Below are positions 12,601 to 25,110 of a stretch of 64,000 bases of DNA, in pieces. Location of the stretch: contig JAQGEQ010000287.1 in the NCBI GenBank assembly GCA_034620365.1, positions 248,001 through 312,000 on the forward strand, given 5' to 3'. The first letter of the stretch is position 1. Every line of letters starts with the position of its first letter. This DNA comes from Pegea sp. RAD2-039 (lineage: Eukaryota > Chordata > Thaliacea > Salpida > Salpidae). The translations under genes and the position numbers were made by a program. Below the pieces are notes generated by a model. That model saw only the letters and a program-made list of their open reading frames with translations, did not search any database and was not told the origin of the DNA.

Positions 12601-15254
12601 ATTTTTTATAACGACTTTAGAATATTGATGAATGGCAGTGAATCTTTAAAAATGGTTTACTTTTTGACATAATTTATACTTTATTCTAACAATAAAGGGT
12701 CTTTTACCAGTCATTCATATTTGCTTTTTGGTAAATTAGCTTACTCAGTTATCGAACTTCAATTTAAGTACAGATGTAGACTACAGTTCACTTTACTGTT
12801 CAAAGTAGTAGTCAGGTGATATCTATGATTGTCAAAAGTTTTGATAAAGCATCCAAATACTGTTACAACTTAACTAGTTCTTATTTAACTAGGTTTATTT
12901 TTCTAAACATTGTGTTGATTAAGTTTTATTTTTAGTAATAAACAGTTGCGTTTGTATCTGTGTACTTATTTTTGAACGTTGTTGTCTTTGCCTAAATTAA
13001 AAAGAAAAGTAATTTAAAGAAGTTTTGCTTTTCTTATAAATATTTTTATAGAGTAAAATTTCTTGAGTAAGTTACGGTTATTAATATAGTTAATCGATTA
13101 TTTCAAAATATCAGATATCAAATAAATGTTTAACTTGTAAGTGATTTTTGTAGAAAGTCAATGTTAATGTTTGCAGCACAGTTGTAAGTAAAAAATCAAA
13201 ATTATTTCTTCAAGAAGAATTATTTGTAATTGTAATTTGCAGATTTTTATTTGCACATTTCTATTATTCTATTAACAAAACTTATTTGTTGTTAGTTTTT
13301 ATAGAAGTATGTGGTTAAATTGTTGTTATTAAATTAATTAGTAAGTTTGTTATCTAATTTTAGCAAATAACTGATAATTCTATTTATGCCTGATTTTTAC
13401 TTGTTTCAATACAACTTTTCATTTGTATGAAAATATCTGAGAAAAACCAAACACATGAGTTTCCACGTTTACTTATAACCTCATAACTTTTAAGCTTGTG
13501 TAATATAAACTAATAAGTATAAATGAATACGACATGAGATCTATAGACTAAAATTTAATAAATTTTGTGGTCAGTCTAGAAATCCCTCATACAATAAGAA
13601 ATTGAAATCTTTAGCATCAAAGTACACCATAACTTTAACTAAATTCTAAAATAGTTGGTTTATTACAACAAAACTTTAAAGACTTTTTTGCAAGTACTGG
13701 CCTTATATCTTGGTATAATCTTTTTTAGAAATAGTAAAGAACTTCATTGTATGTCGTATAATTGTTTCGAGCTTCAGGTTGTGTTTTGTAAAGTTAGGCC
13801 TCGTTTAGCGTGCTTGTATCAAACACATGAACATACAACAGGCTAAATATAGTTATAGTTGCTTTGTCGATTTAATAATATTTACAGTAATAATATTGAT
13901 ATACTAAAGAGCTTCAGACTTTTTATAATCAAGAAATAAAGATAAATTTAATCATGATATGAAAAGTTTACAAAGTAATAAGAAACAGAAATAGAGCAAC
14001 AATAACAATTTCAACCTAAAATGATTACAAGTTAAAAATTCAATTATAAATTCGACAAGCTTTTTATTAAGCAGTTTGTGAGTTTGAAGGTTTATTTACA
14101 ACAATACACCTAACATAAGAAAGTAAAAAAATCGATAATTTAAGCTTATATTTTGTCTTTTCAATTATTTTTCAAATGTGAATATTGTTCAGTGACTCGT
14201 TTCAATGATAGGTAGAATAACAGTATTTAATAATATTAAACTTTTATATCAAATATATATCTTTAATTTTATCTTTAGAAGTAGAAACACTCTGTTTGCT
14301 GTAAAAGTTTTTCTGTTAAATATGTTGAATAAGTAATCGAATATAGGGAGGTTAAAAAATTAATTGGTCACTTACAGTTTGAAAGTTATAAAAACATTTT
14401 TAATTGATGTAGCAAAAGTAGTCTTTTTTACTTTGTACATATACTCTTAGGTCAACGAGTTTTTTTATTTAATTTTAATTAACATTAAATTAAAAGACTA
14501 ATGATGATAATTGCCATAATCATTATTGTAAGTTTCATAAAATTAAGATGAATTCAACTTCATTGTTCAAATCTCAACATATATTTTATTAAAGATTAAT
14601 GTGTAATCATTTGATTAATTCAGACGTCATAGCAAACCGACTATCAAATTTATGATTCTGCTAAACAAAATTACTAGTTTGAACACTGTTCGTTTTAATA
14701 AAAACAATATTTACTTCTGAGAATAAAAATCTGTGTTTGTTATTCAAAACTTAAACCAAAATTTAAATTCTAGTTATAGTGTTTATTCATGTCTTAGCTA
14801 TACAATACTGTTGATAAGTTTTTCGTATTTTTTAAACAATAAGTACATTGTTTATTACTTTCAGACTAACTTGAGTTTTCAATAACTTTGTTCACATGTC
14901 AGTACAAAGAATAAAATATAAAAAATGGTTAAAAATCAAGTAAACAGAATATACTTTATTTTTACTTGGTGACTAAGTACAACAATTATTTGCAAAATTT
15001 AAGGAATGAGAATCAATTAATCAACCTTTTTTCTATTAAATAGAAAAACTAATTGATTATTATTAGTATCTAGAAATTTTTTTTATCAGATATTAACGAA
15101 ATTTGATATAAGCTTGAACAAACTAAAAGTAATCTTATCATAGAGGTCTTGTCTAAACTTTCATTTGCATTTACTTCTAATCACTAATTACGATCAGAAC
15201 TTTTTATTTGTGAACACCTTCGATTTCACATGTCTTTTCTCTTCTATTTTTCAG
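3641..15254. other. AT-rich region upstream of Hox2 exon 1; no gene supported
   Basis: No homeobox or other domain was seen on either strand, so no Hox3 homeobox is present within 15 kb upstream. Less AT-rich patches occur near 8910-9250, 9830-10130, 10300-10460, 11300-11660 and 12200-12320. The 9830-10130 patch has a TTTATGGC (Cdx/posterior Hox-type) match near 10030. They could be regulatory DNA or distant 5' untranslated exons, but nothing in the sequence proves it. Confidence 0.45.
8911..9054 (+). other. Small coding-like ORF (47 codons), unproven
   Basis: An open frame begins MIYYKPTTGKCFLEGT and ends ...IPFTTV. Its amino-acid mix is more protein-like than the A/T-driven ORFs nearby. 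There is no recognisable domain or signal peptide. A GTACGC donor-like site lies inside it, after CTTGAAG, so it might instead be part of an exon. It may equally be chance in a less AT-rich patch. Confidence 0.15.
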
Positions 15255-15284
15255 ATCATAATTTAAGTTGAAACTTTTGGATGT
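15255..15284 (+). promoter_or_regulatory. 5' leader of Hox2 exon 1 with strong splice acceptor before it
   Basis: The sequence TTCTATTTTTCAG ends at 15254 and looks like a good 3' splice site. An in-frame TAA at 15264 lies between it and the ATG at 15285, so the upstream sequence joined here must be untranslated: a separate 5' exon or a trans-spliced leader. A second ATG at 15281, 4 bases upstream and out of frame, opens a 29-codon overlapping ORF ending at 15370. Confidence 0.55.
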
Positions 15285-15948
15285 ATGCAGTATCTGATGA
15301 CATCACAACAAATCGGATTTTTTGGATCCCAACCAAGAGGACCAGAACTGGCAATGATTCCCAAACCTAGAGGGTGGTATCAGCCGGGTTCGGACCCGTT
15401 TCTAGCTGAAAATTACTCACATTGCGAGATTCCACCTCTTCTGCACGACTCCACAAATCCTTCAATTCCACCTCCGATGGCTCACTCTTCCGAAGTCCTT
15501 TTCCGTCCGGATTCAAGTCGTCGTTATTGTGACGACATGTCAACAATGAGTCACATGACTCCTACAAACCTAAAGATATCGTCTGGGGTCCAGGCGTGTG
15601 AAGCTTTTAGTGGGGGCCCCTTGCAGGCTCGTTGTGAAATCTATTCGGATCTTACAGCTCCATACCAAATGCAGCAACATCCGCAACATCCGCATCAACG
15701 TCATTCAATGTCTAAAGAGCAGATGGATCCTTCTGGCAGTCTAGTATGCGGAGGTTTACTAGGTGAAGGAGGAAGAGTGAAATATGGACCTGGAATCACT
15801 TACACAACGAGTCTTAATGAGTGTACCAAGTCATCCGGAAATAATGAGATTGTCGCCTATCACGATTACAAGAGTCAAGCTGGAGGAATCTATCAATGGA
15901 CGAAACAGAACGACGAAGCGTCAGGAAAGCGATCCGCAGACTTCAGAC
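15285..15948 (+). CDS. Hox2: Hox2 exon 1: N-terminal half with degenerate hexapeptide
   Basis: This open exon of 221 codons plus one base ends in a strong donor (C|GTAAGT at 15949). The product is rich in P, S, H and Q (QMQQHPQHPHQRH at about 128-140). Close to its end it carries IYQWTK (residues 202-207), which I read as a diverged PBX-binding hexapeptide (YPWMK in typical Hox2 proteins): the Tyr, Trp and Lys remain, Pro is Gln and Met is Thr. The donor leaves phase 1, which fits several acceptors in front of the homeobox exon 10.4 kb downstream. Linking the two exons rests on strand, phase, the hexapeptide position and the lack of any other homeobox nearby. Shadow frames run past the donor into the intron and should be ignored. 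An RNA read spanning the junction would settle it. Confidence 0.68.
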
Positions 15949-17379
15949 GTAAGTAGCGTTATCTATTTTCAATATTGCTTGATGAAGGGAAAGAAAGAAG
16001 AGTTATTGTTTTTTCAAGAAACTAATAATCAGAAGGTTGATTGCCAAATGCTGCCAAAAGTTCTTTAGTTCTAAGCATCTGCAATTACACGACAAGACAA
16101 ACGTTTTTCGCGGGTTAAGGTTTGGTGTTTTAGCTGAGGGGTAAATTACTTCAACTTTATTTTATTTTTCGGTAATTTTGTAACTTCAAACTAAGATAGC
16201 CATCGCGTTGCTAGACCGGAACATAAAGGTAACATTGAAAAGGTTATTAACGGAAATGCGGGCAGCTGTGAAAACGTCTCACTAACTTACCTAAAATGTA
16301 AATAAATAAAAGTCAATACTTGTGAAGTATTTTTAAACTGATGTTATTTTTAGTTTATGAGATTGCCAGCTGATAATTTATCAATTCTACACTTACAATC
16401 AAGCGCACCAATTACCCCGATTAAGCTTTTATCATGTATGCGTATTCTACCGACATTAAAGAACCAATAAACTACGAATACAGCTGAAACTATAATCTTA
16501 CAACTTTTAATTTGATATAAACTTGAATAGTAAATAAAATTTATTTAACATTAAATTAGTAATAAGTATAAAACCTTTTCATTTCAATTAACTTACAAGT
16601 AATTTAATTGTCTGAAAACTTGGAATCAAATCTCTACTAGAGTTTAATAATATCTTGTTACAAAGTAATAAACAAATGTCATTCAATTATATGTCAAGCA
16701 TCATAGAGACATAGATGATAAGATCAGCTGTGATATATTTTACAAAATTTATAAGTTTTTCCTTAGGTTTTTAAACCTAATTTTGATTAGGTAATTTCTT
16801 AATCAATAGTAGCAAAATTTCATTATATATTTACATTTGAAAAAAATGTTATTCAAGTTATGAATAACCAATTTAATTGAGAAAATTTAATTCAAACGTT
16901 AAATTTACTTTGACTTTTTACCATAAGTTTTGAATAATAATTTGTAAAAAAATTCATAATCCGAAAAATCGTATCAATGATATTATCTTGACTTGTTTTT
17001 CGTCAATAACCAATAGAAATATAAATTTAACTTTTACTTATTTCAAACAATCAGTTAGAACTTTAAATGTTTCAAAAATATTTAGATTTAGTCTAGTTAT
17101 TTCAAAAAATGTTCAACAAAAGTATTGTTCATTGTTTCACAGAAAATGGTGAAGAAAATTTGAATTTTTTTCATTCAAATGGTACAACGATGTTATTTTT
17201 AAACACAAATTGATCACATTAATTTGTCTAAACAATTTTTGATCAATAACCTTAAGTTATAAGAGCTCTTCACTCTTTAAAGACATCTACAGATTTAATT
17301 TAAAAGTAAAATCATCCAGTTAACCCAAAACACACTGTTTATTCCCAGTAACTACAAACGGCTTGAAACTAGCAAATAA

Positions 17380-17660
17380 AACCGCTCTGATCAGAGTTAT
17401 GATCGGTAGCTTGGCGGAGTTTGAGCGTTTGGTTGCCCGGGGCTTTTACTTTGTGAGTCGGCGCTTTGATGTTTACTCTTGTCAGATTCACATGAATCCC
17501 ATCAATCATTCGTCTGTTTGATGATCTCTGTCGATCGGCACCTGATACTAAAACGGCATCGTGATGAAACGTTAGCAATTCAAAAAGCGATGATAAAAAA
17601 GCTGTAGGGGTTGACGTGCATGTGATAAAACATAGGTGCGTTCTTATCATTCTAAAACGA
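17380..17660. promoter_or_regulatory. Candidate Hox/PBX/MEIS enhancer in intron 1
   Basis: This GC-richer island holds CCATCAATCA at 17499-17508. The reverse strand reads TGATTGATGG, a full match to the bipartite PBX/HOX consensus TGATNNATGG used by anterior Hox proteins. TTGTCA at 17479-17484 (reverse TGACAA, with the TGACA core of MEIS/PREP sites) lies 15 bases away. PBX/HOX plus MEIS/PREP pairs are established in the auto- and cross-regulatory enhancers of vertebrate Hoxb1 and Hoxb2. Function here is inference. Confidence 0.4.
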
Positions 17661-20600
17661 AACTTTTCAATTTTACGCCTATAATAAGAAACTGTCGGTG
17701 AAAAACCAACCCAACAACCTTTGTGAATTGAATTGGCGTGTTAGATTTTAAAATAAATATAGAGATAAAAAGTTAATTTATCAAAAATGAAATAGGTGAA
17801 ATCGAGTGATTAAGTTTCATGAACATCAAACTTTTACATATTTATTGCACTGCTTAAATTGATGATTACAGCAGTTTCTGATTCAGAAGGTAATTTAATA
17901 ATTGTAAACTTTTGCTTTCGTTATTGTATGGTTACAAATCAATGATAAGATTTTTTTATGATTAGTAGAGATGTAATTGAGATCATTCTACAAATAAACA
18001 ATTTAGCAAACCTTATATTTATACATCAACACAGGTTTACTTTAAACTGTAGTTCATCAAATTATCTGTAGACTCAGTAAATGCTGTTTCTTAAAACTAT
18101 AAAAAAGTTCACAAACCTGTTCGTAAAATACTTCTATAGTTTCTTCAAACCAATATTAAATAACTTTGAACGAAACTTGGTACTTTAAGATAACCTTTGA
18201 TGTTTTATTTATAAATATTCTGGTCATTTTTTCAACATTTAACATTCAAACAACACATTTTCATTTAAAACTCTTTTCGGCAAAGTTAGAAACATGTAGG
18301 AACTTCTAATGATTTTTGTCCGGCTGATTATTTGTGATATACAAATTTTTAAATACCATTTTAATTAGAAACATGTCACTTAGTTTACAAGCATTACAAT
18401 CAACTTCATAACAAGACTTATAAGTAGTGCAAAAGATTACAAAAATATCTTTTAAATAGCTTAACAATTACAAATAATCAACAAGCCTTTAGAAGATACT
18501 CATAGATATTTGATATTTTTAATATTATGTGAATATAGATATTTCTTAAGACTTTAAATATTCAATTTGTATGCATTAAGTATTTGTTTGGTGATTTACT
18601 AAAACTTTTATCATTTTTAATTTTTAATTTCCATTAGCGAAACAAACTTTATAACTTTTTTATTTAGAATTCTTTATTTTATATCATTGAATAAATACTA
18701 AGCAAAGTCTATCTTCTAAATGATTGTGCATTTAGGTGTTCCATCATAAATGTTTTGTAATCATTTAAGCGATAATTACAAGAAAGGCAAGTTCAACTTT
18801 TCAATCAATTACCTTAATCAATTTCTTCTAGAGTTATAATGTCATATTTATTTAATCTAAACTTTACCCAAAATATATGAAAAACTTATTTATTTTTTTT
18901 TATTTTCGAAAACAATATGAACGACCACTAACAAAACCACATAAATAAAAAATTCATTTGATGTACTTTTAAATTAAAGATGAAGCATATTTTTGAGCTC
19001 GAAGGCTTTCAATGTAACTTATTATAACAGTTTGATTTACGATTGATGAAGTAATAACGATTTATGTAAATTTACTTATTTTACATCTAGGAAAACTAAT
19101 GATAAATCAAAATAACTTTATGTTTATAACCTTAGTTATAAAAATGCTTTGAAGCTCTAACAAAGACTTAATTTATTTAAATTCAGTAAGTTTTAATTAT
19201 TGCATCAACTAGTTAACTTAATAAAAATGTTTTAATTATCTTTAAAATGGCGTGGATATTTTAAGGAGTTGTTAGTGTAGTGCCAAGGTGAAAAAGTGAA
19301 GGAAGTTAGTTTAATCTTAAAAGTTGTTCTACATGAAGATTCAAGGTGTAAAAATGTAAACTCAGTTAAAAGCTCTTTAGAATGCTCTAACATTAATCCA
19401 AAATGATCTAAAAGACTTCATCTGTTTTACTTGGTTCAGATTATTCAATTTTAATTAATTTTGTTTCCTAGTCATCATCACTTCTACCTGCCTAGGTGCA
19501 ACTCTAAATAGTTTTTAATAAGTAAATAAGTTTGACCTAATAACTCAGTAACATGTATTTCTTTAATATTTATTATTAATTTGTGTAAATGGGGTATAAT
19601 TAATTAATTATATCTTTATTCAATTTGGTTTTCAAAGTTGAATCAAATTTCTTAACTGGTAAGTTTAAATTTTCAAAGATATTTGCCAGCATATCATTTT
19701 AAGTAACTGAATATCTTTAATGAAATATTTGAAGTTCTGATTCATATCTTTGAAAATTGCAACTTATTTGAAGTACATTTCAAATGAAGTAAAAAGATTG
19801 AAAACTTATCAGCATTCTTTTTTATTCTTATCAATTTCTTTGAAACTTGAAAATTGTGCAAAAAATAGAAAGCTAGATAGATAAAAGTGTTCCGTTTCTT
19901 TTTATAAACCTAATCTCATAGTTTATGATTTCTACTTCATAGTTGTATTGTAATGTAAAAGACAAGTTAGAAAGTTTAATTAAAGAAAAACTAGAATTTC
20001 TTGTTTTGACGTTATTATTTCCAAGAATATTTTGTAAAATATTATTGCAGCATATTTAGGTTTAGCTGAATAAGGTTTAAAACTTGAATATAATGAATAA
20101 TTAAAAAAAAACTTTACTAAATTCGTAGATTTAATAGAAGATATTGATTTACAAAATGTTTTATTTGTAGTAAGTTTTCACATTGATGATGAGCTAATGT
20201 TTTTTTCTAAAAAAATCCAATGTGATAGGAAAAAAAGAATTTCATACAATTTCCATTTAGTAGAAAGTAATTTGTAGAATAACTTTATACGGTGTCCGCA
20301 GTCTTCAAGCATATTGATTTAAGACCACATAACTTTATAAGAAAATTGACATCGTTTTAATGTGTGACTGAATAGTTTTACTATTTCTTCGTTCAGCTTG
20401 AAGTTTATAATTTATCTAGTAGTCTTACCCTATAAATAACTATCTTGTTTATTTCTGTTTTGGCATTATTTTAAATTAATATGTTACTACTTTAATTAGC
20501 TATCAAAGACTATAACAAAAATGTCTGAAAAATCAAATGTAACTCATCTATTTCAAGTCTTCTATGATTTATTAAATTTGTCAATATTGGTCCTTTTGAT

Positions 20601-21419
20601 GTCCTTTTACTTAACAGGAATGAAATTTTTTATATATGAATGGCTAATTGAATTTTTTAAATTTAAGTAAAAACTATTTCAATCTTATTTTTAAATTTAA
20701 AAATTATTTTGTAAATGATATTTTAACAAAACTATTTGTTGAATATTTCTAACAACTTAATAACAACCTTTTCTAGTTCAACTGCCAACCAATTAACTTT
20801 AATCAAAATTACAGTTAGCTCCAAAAAGTAACTACTTCTCTAGAAGTTTAATTTTCATAAAATCCATTCTGCGTCAACCTGGTTGAATGTAGTTTAAATT
20901 AATTATATTACAAAAATACGTTTTATTGTTTTTCTGATTTTATTCAATGGTTATTTATATTCTAATTGTTGGTATTCTTTTGCGACTGGCTGAAAGATTT
21001 ACTCAAATAAATTATTCCATCATTAGTTGATTTGCTGAAACGATGATGATTTGATTGTAACTTATCTTTCAGTTCGATATATTAAAAAAAATAATTAATT
21101 GAAAAATTTTATTTTAGTGAGTTGGATTACAAGATTTGGATGAAATATGTCAAATAGAATAAAATCATATGGTTTTGATAAAGTTGTTAAAATAAAATAA
21201 ATTCATGAAAATGAATACAGTTATAAAATAAAATTTCTAGTTTGATTTTTTATTGAAAACCATTAAATTTACTCAAATTTGTTAACTTTCCAAACTTACA
21301 AATCAAAAGTTAGAATTGTGTCACCAACTTTTAACAATTTGTCGTAGACATTACCTTTCATACATAAAAATTTATTTCAAAATTCTTTATCATAAAAACT
21401 TATCCGAGGTGAACCTGAA

Positions 21420-21700
21420 ATCATGCTCTTAGTTTCAGCACCACTAATATAAATTTGCATAAAAACAACGATACTTAAATTGCATTGCGTCAACAAGCTG
21501 GTTGGCTCATCGAAACACCCCGGGTGGTCTACTAAGTACTTGGCTTCTTTTCATGAAATTTTTTTCTTGATCAAAGCCAACTCTATTTTCAAACAGGCAG
21601 GTCTTCAGGAAGTCTCAGCAGCAACTTCAACAGGGTGGGTTTTGAAGCAAGGTTCGAAAAACGATCTTTTAGGCTTGAGCAATGAAGCGTAAATTTTTAT
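21420..21700. promoter_or_regulatory. GC-richer island with POU octamer, possible intronic element
   Basis: ATTTGCAT, the exact POU/octamer core, sits at about 21453-21460, directly before a GC-richer stretch that contains CACCCCGGGTGG (a near-palindrome). The overlapping 70-codon open frame shows no family. This could be a regulatory element or a lineage-specific exon. Confidence 0.25.
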
Positions 21701-24700
21701 TAAACAAAAGGTGATTGCTTCCAAAAATTTGATTTTCCATTTGATTGTAAATTTCATTTAGGAAATCAGTTATGACTACTAGGTAAAGGTAGTTATTAGA
21801 GTTCGGTTCAGTTTTGAAAAAGTTTTATAACAATTCGTAAACAGTTTTGGCTACAGTCGGTAATTTAATTAAGATGAATTAATTTATAAAGACAATCAAC
21901 TTTAAATGAGGATTGTAAGTTGATCATTATTAAATATCAAATATATTCCTTAAGTTTTAATCAATTTGGCAGAATGAATAGTTTTAGATAAAAAATTTTC
22001 TAGAGTTATTTTAAATCCTATTAAAGTTTATATGATTTCTTAAAACAACATTTGAAACTAAAGTTGTTAATAGCATCAAGGCTTAAAAGCTATGCTTCTA
22101 TTTCAAAAGTACTAACCCTTATAATTATTACAAAAGTAAATAAGACACAGAATAATTTATGGGTAAAGCTCGAATATCTTTTGTAACAAATAAATTATTT
22201 AAGGATCATATAAAACTTTAGATAACAAAATTGTTTTAAAAGTTTGAAAAATAGAAGGTCTTTATCGACTTTGTGTGTGTTCTAGAACAAAAATGCCAAT
22301 TATAATCAAAAGTTTCAAAATGTTTTAAAATGCATGCATGACTGTTCAGTATTTATTAATTTTCTTTTTTTGCTTACTGTTTTAAATTAAATTTCTTTAA
22401 CATATTTACCTACTTTGTTAGGATGCAAATATTACGGCTTGTCTCATAATTGTTGTAATTAAATTAAAGTTTATTGCTATAAATTGAGTTCTTATAACTT
22501 CTAAATAAATATATAAATATAAAGAAATAATTGGAATTTTGACCCAATTTTTTCCAATACAAGTCAAAAAGTTGTTTTGATGTTACACTTCTGAACAAAA
22601 TTCTAAATTGGTCTTCAGAATGTTACCCAATCATGATTTTAATATTAAAGTTCTTTGTACGGGAATTAAATTTTAAGTAACGTTGGTCTTCTTTTGTAAA
22701 TGATTTTTTTTTTCAGTATTCTAGTAATCAAAATAAAATGATTTTCTAAAATCTACTTTTTCAGTAGCTATAAAGTTGAAAACTTTTATGACAACCTAGA
22801 AATTTTTCTTGTCCTCATACAAATAAAACTAAACCAGCAAAATATAATTATTTCAAAATCTACATCTAATGATCCTGCAAAATAAATCAGATTGTTTTCA
22901 ATTCGTTTGTGCTTTCCCAAACCACCAAAAAAAATTTTTTTTGCTTTTTGGTTTTTACCTTGTTTACTAGCATACTTTAATTCCTTTCTTAAAACGAAAT
23001 AGTTTTTAAATCAATTCAAAAACGATAGAATACAATTTATTAAAGGTTCTTATTAATTATCAAAGTTTTCATTTGTGTGTTTCACTAATACAGTCTTAAA
23101 TTGGAATTTATCTGTTTGGTAGCAACAAAAACTTTATTTACTCTTTGAATGTTGAATGCCCATTAAATATAAGTTCTTTGAATTAACATTAAATGCCTAA
23201 GTAGTTTAAAAAAGATCAATTTCGTTAAATAATGTGTTTTTTTTAGTTTTGGAGATTCCTTGACGCCCTGTTTTACGCATTTTTGATTGGAAACACCTAA
23301 TTACGTTTTTCTATCGCATTCCAAAAAATATTGTTTTTTAAATTGTTTTTCCTTAAAAAAAATCGTAAAAACAGAGTTATTTTACACAACAGATCGAGAT
23401 TAGGTCAACTATTCTAAAATCTAGGCATTTTTTTATATAATAGGATGTACGACATAATTTAGAAATTTCTATTTAAAAAACAACAGACTTTATTCATTGA
23501 AAGAAAAAAAACATTAATTAAAAATGTCAAATACCTTATACCATTGTTTAAAGCAACTAGCTGAAGAAAACATTATTTATTTAGTAAAAAATATTATGAT
23601 TGAATTAACATAATGAATAGATTACGTAAAGAATATCATCATATGTTTGTGTATGTTTTGTAAGTTGTATACTTACTTAAGATATATGTTTTCATGTTAC
23701 CACAAAATTTAATCTTTGGGATTAAAGATGATAAAGATATAAGGGATAAAGTTGATGAGGATTAAAGCACATTTGAAAACCTTTATTTTTGACTTACTAT
23801 TTTTGTAAATAATTTACACCTACGAATTGGTTTAGTTCTGAAAGTATAAGATCAAAGCTAACTGTTGAAAATTGAAGTTGGTTTGTTGATATTGTAGCAA
23901 AGTAGTAAGAGATGACTAAATTCATAAAATCACATATTAGTATGACAAATCAATTTATTTATCTAAAGGTGATTGTCCAAACCATTTCAATACCTTAAAT
24001 CTACAAATAAGTGGTTCCAAAGTTATAAATAGATTTTAGCATTTTTGTCATTGTTTAGAATTATAAATTGCTTTATAATTATACTAATTTTTCTATTTAA
24101 AGCTGATATTTATATTCGATTTATCTGTATTGCCACTTTTATTAAAAAAGCTATTATTCTAGATTTATCACAATTATAACTACACTTATTGACAGAAAAT
24201 AGGACCAACACTTTAATATCAAGTTTATTCCTACAACTATTCAGATCTTTCTTACTAATTCAATCTCATAACTTAATTGCAGACTTTAATACATCAATTT
24301 GAAATTATATGATAATTTTGATTTCTGATAATTTCATATATAATGTATTTTGAAATTATTCAATAATATTTTGACACAGAATTATTTGAGATTACTTTGA
24401 AAACAATTACTAAACATGCGGTTGGAATATTTTGTTAGTAGCTTTAACATTCTTTAACAAATGCTGAAAATAAAAAGATAAATTATAATTATCTTTTCAT
24501 CTTTATTATTAACAATCATTTTTAAGGCTTCATAACAAGTTTTAAGTTGCATTCCAATCAATAACAATAGCCAAAAAAATGAAATAAGAGATGTTTTAGT
24601 GCAATGATTGCAGAAGTAGTCGGCAATTAAGGGTTAACAACTCTTTTATACATATTTTATATCATAAGTTTTAATTAAATACTTGTAATGACATCCAATA

Positions 24701-24979
24701 CATAAACTAAATTGTTACAAAACTTAAGAAATATAAAAGTTAAACTTTTCGCTGTCATTGAAACAGCAAAATAGTTTATGACAAATAAATTCAAAATCAA
24801 AATCAGTTAAAATCACAAAAGTATTTTTGAAATGGGGAACTTATAGTATATTTGAAATTTGAGTAAATTAATCAAACACTTTTTGTAAACTTATCACAAA
24901 TCAAAACAATAAACTTTGATTGACAGAATGTAACATAAATTGTACATATATTTACAAAACTTTTTCATTAGTGAAATAA

Positions 24980-25110
24980 AGCAGAAGGCTAAAAAGGGGA
25001 TCGCTGTTGTTTCATGATTAGTTTTGCTTTTCTCAAAGGTGGCCGCCTCAATGATACATTTATTAATCCCAGCCGGCAGAATTAAACACAATTACAGAAA
25101 TTAATGGAAT
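24980..25110. promoter_or_regulatory. GC-richer island with homeodomain-type sites
   Basis: TGATACAT at 25052-25059 fits the core TGATNNAT of PBX/HOX sites. TTTATTAATCCC follows at 25059-25070, combining a caudal-like TTTATTA with an Otx/Gsc-type TAATCC. GGTGGCCGCC lies just upstream. The cluster is suggestive only. Confidence 0.22.

Noticed and set aside
15784-16068. 94-codon plus-strand ORF overlapping Hox2 exon 1
   Set aside because: It is another frame of the exon that runs across the strong donor at 15949; a shadow.
17369-17650. 93-codon minus-strand ORF in Hox2 intron 1
   Set aside because: It has no recognisable domain and coincides with a GC-richer island, where stops are rarer. A regulatory element explains it as well.
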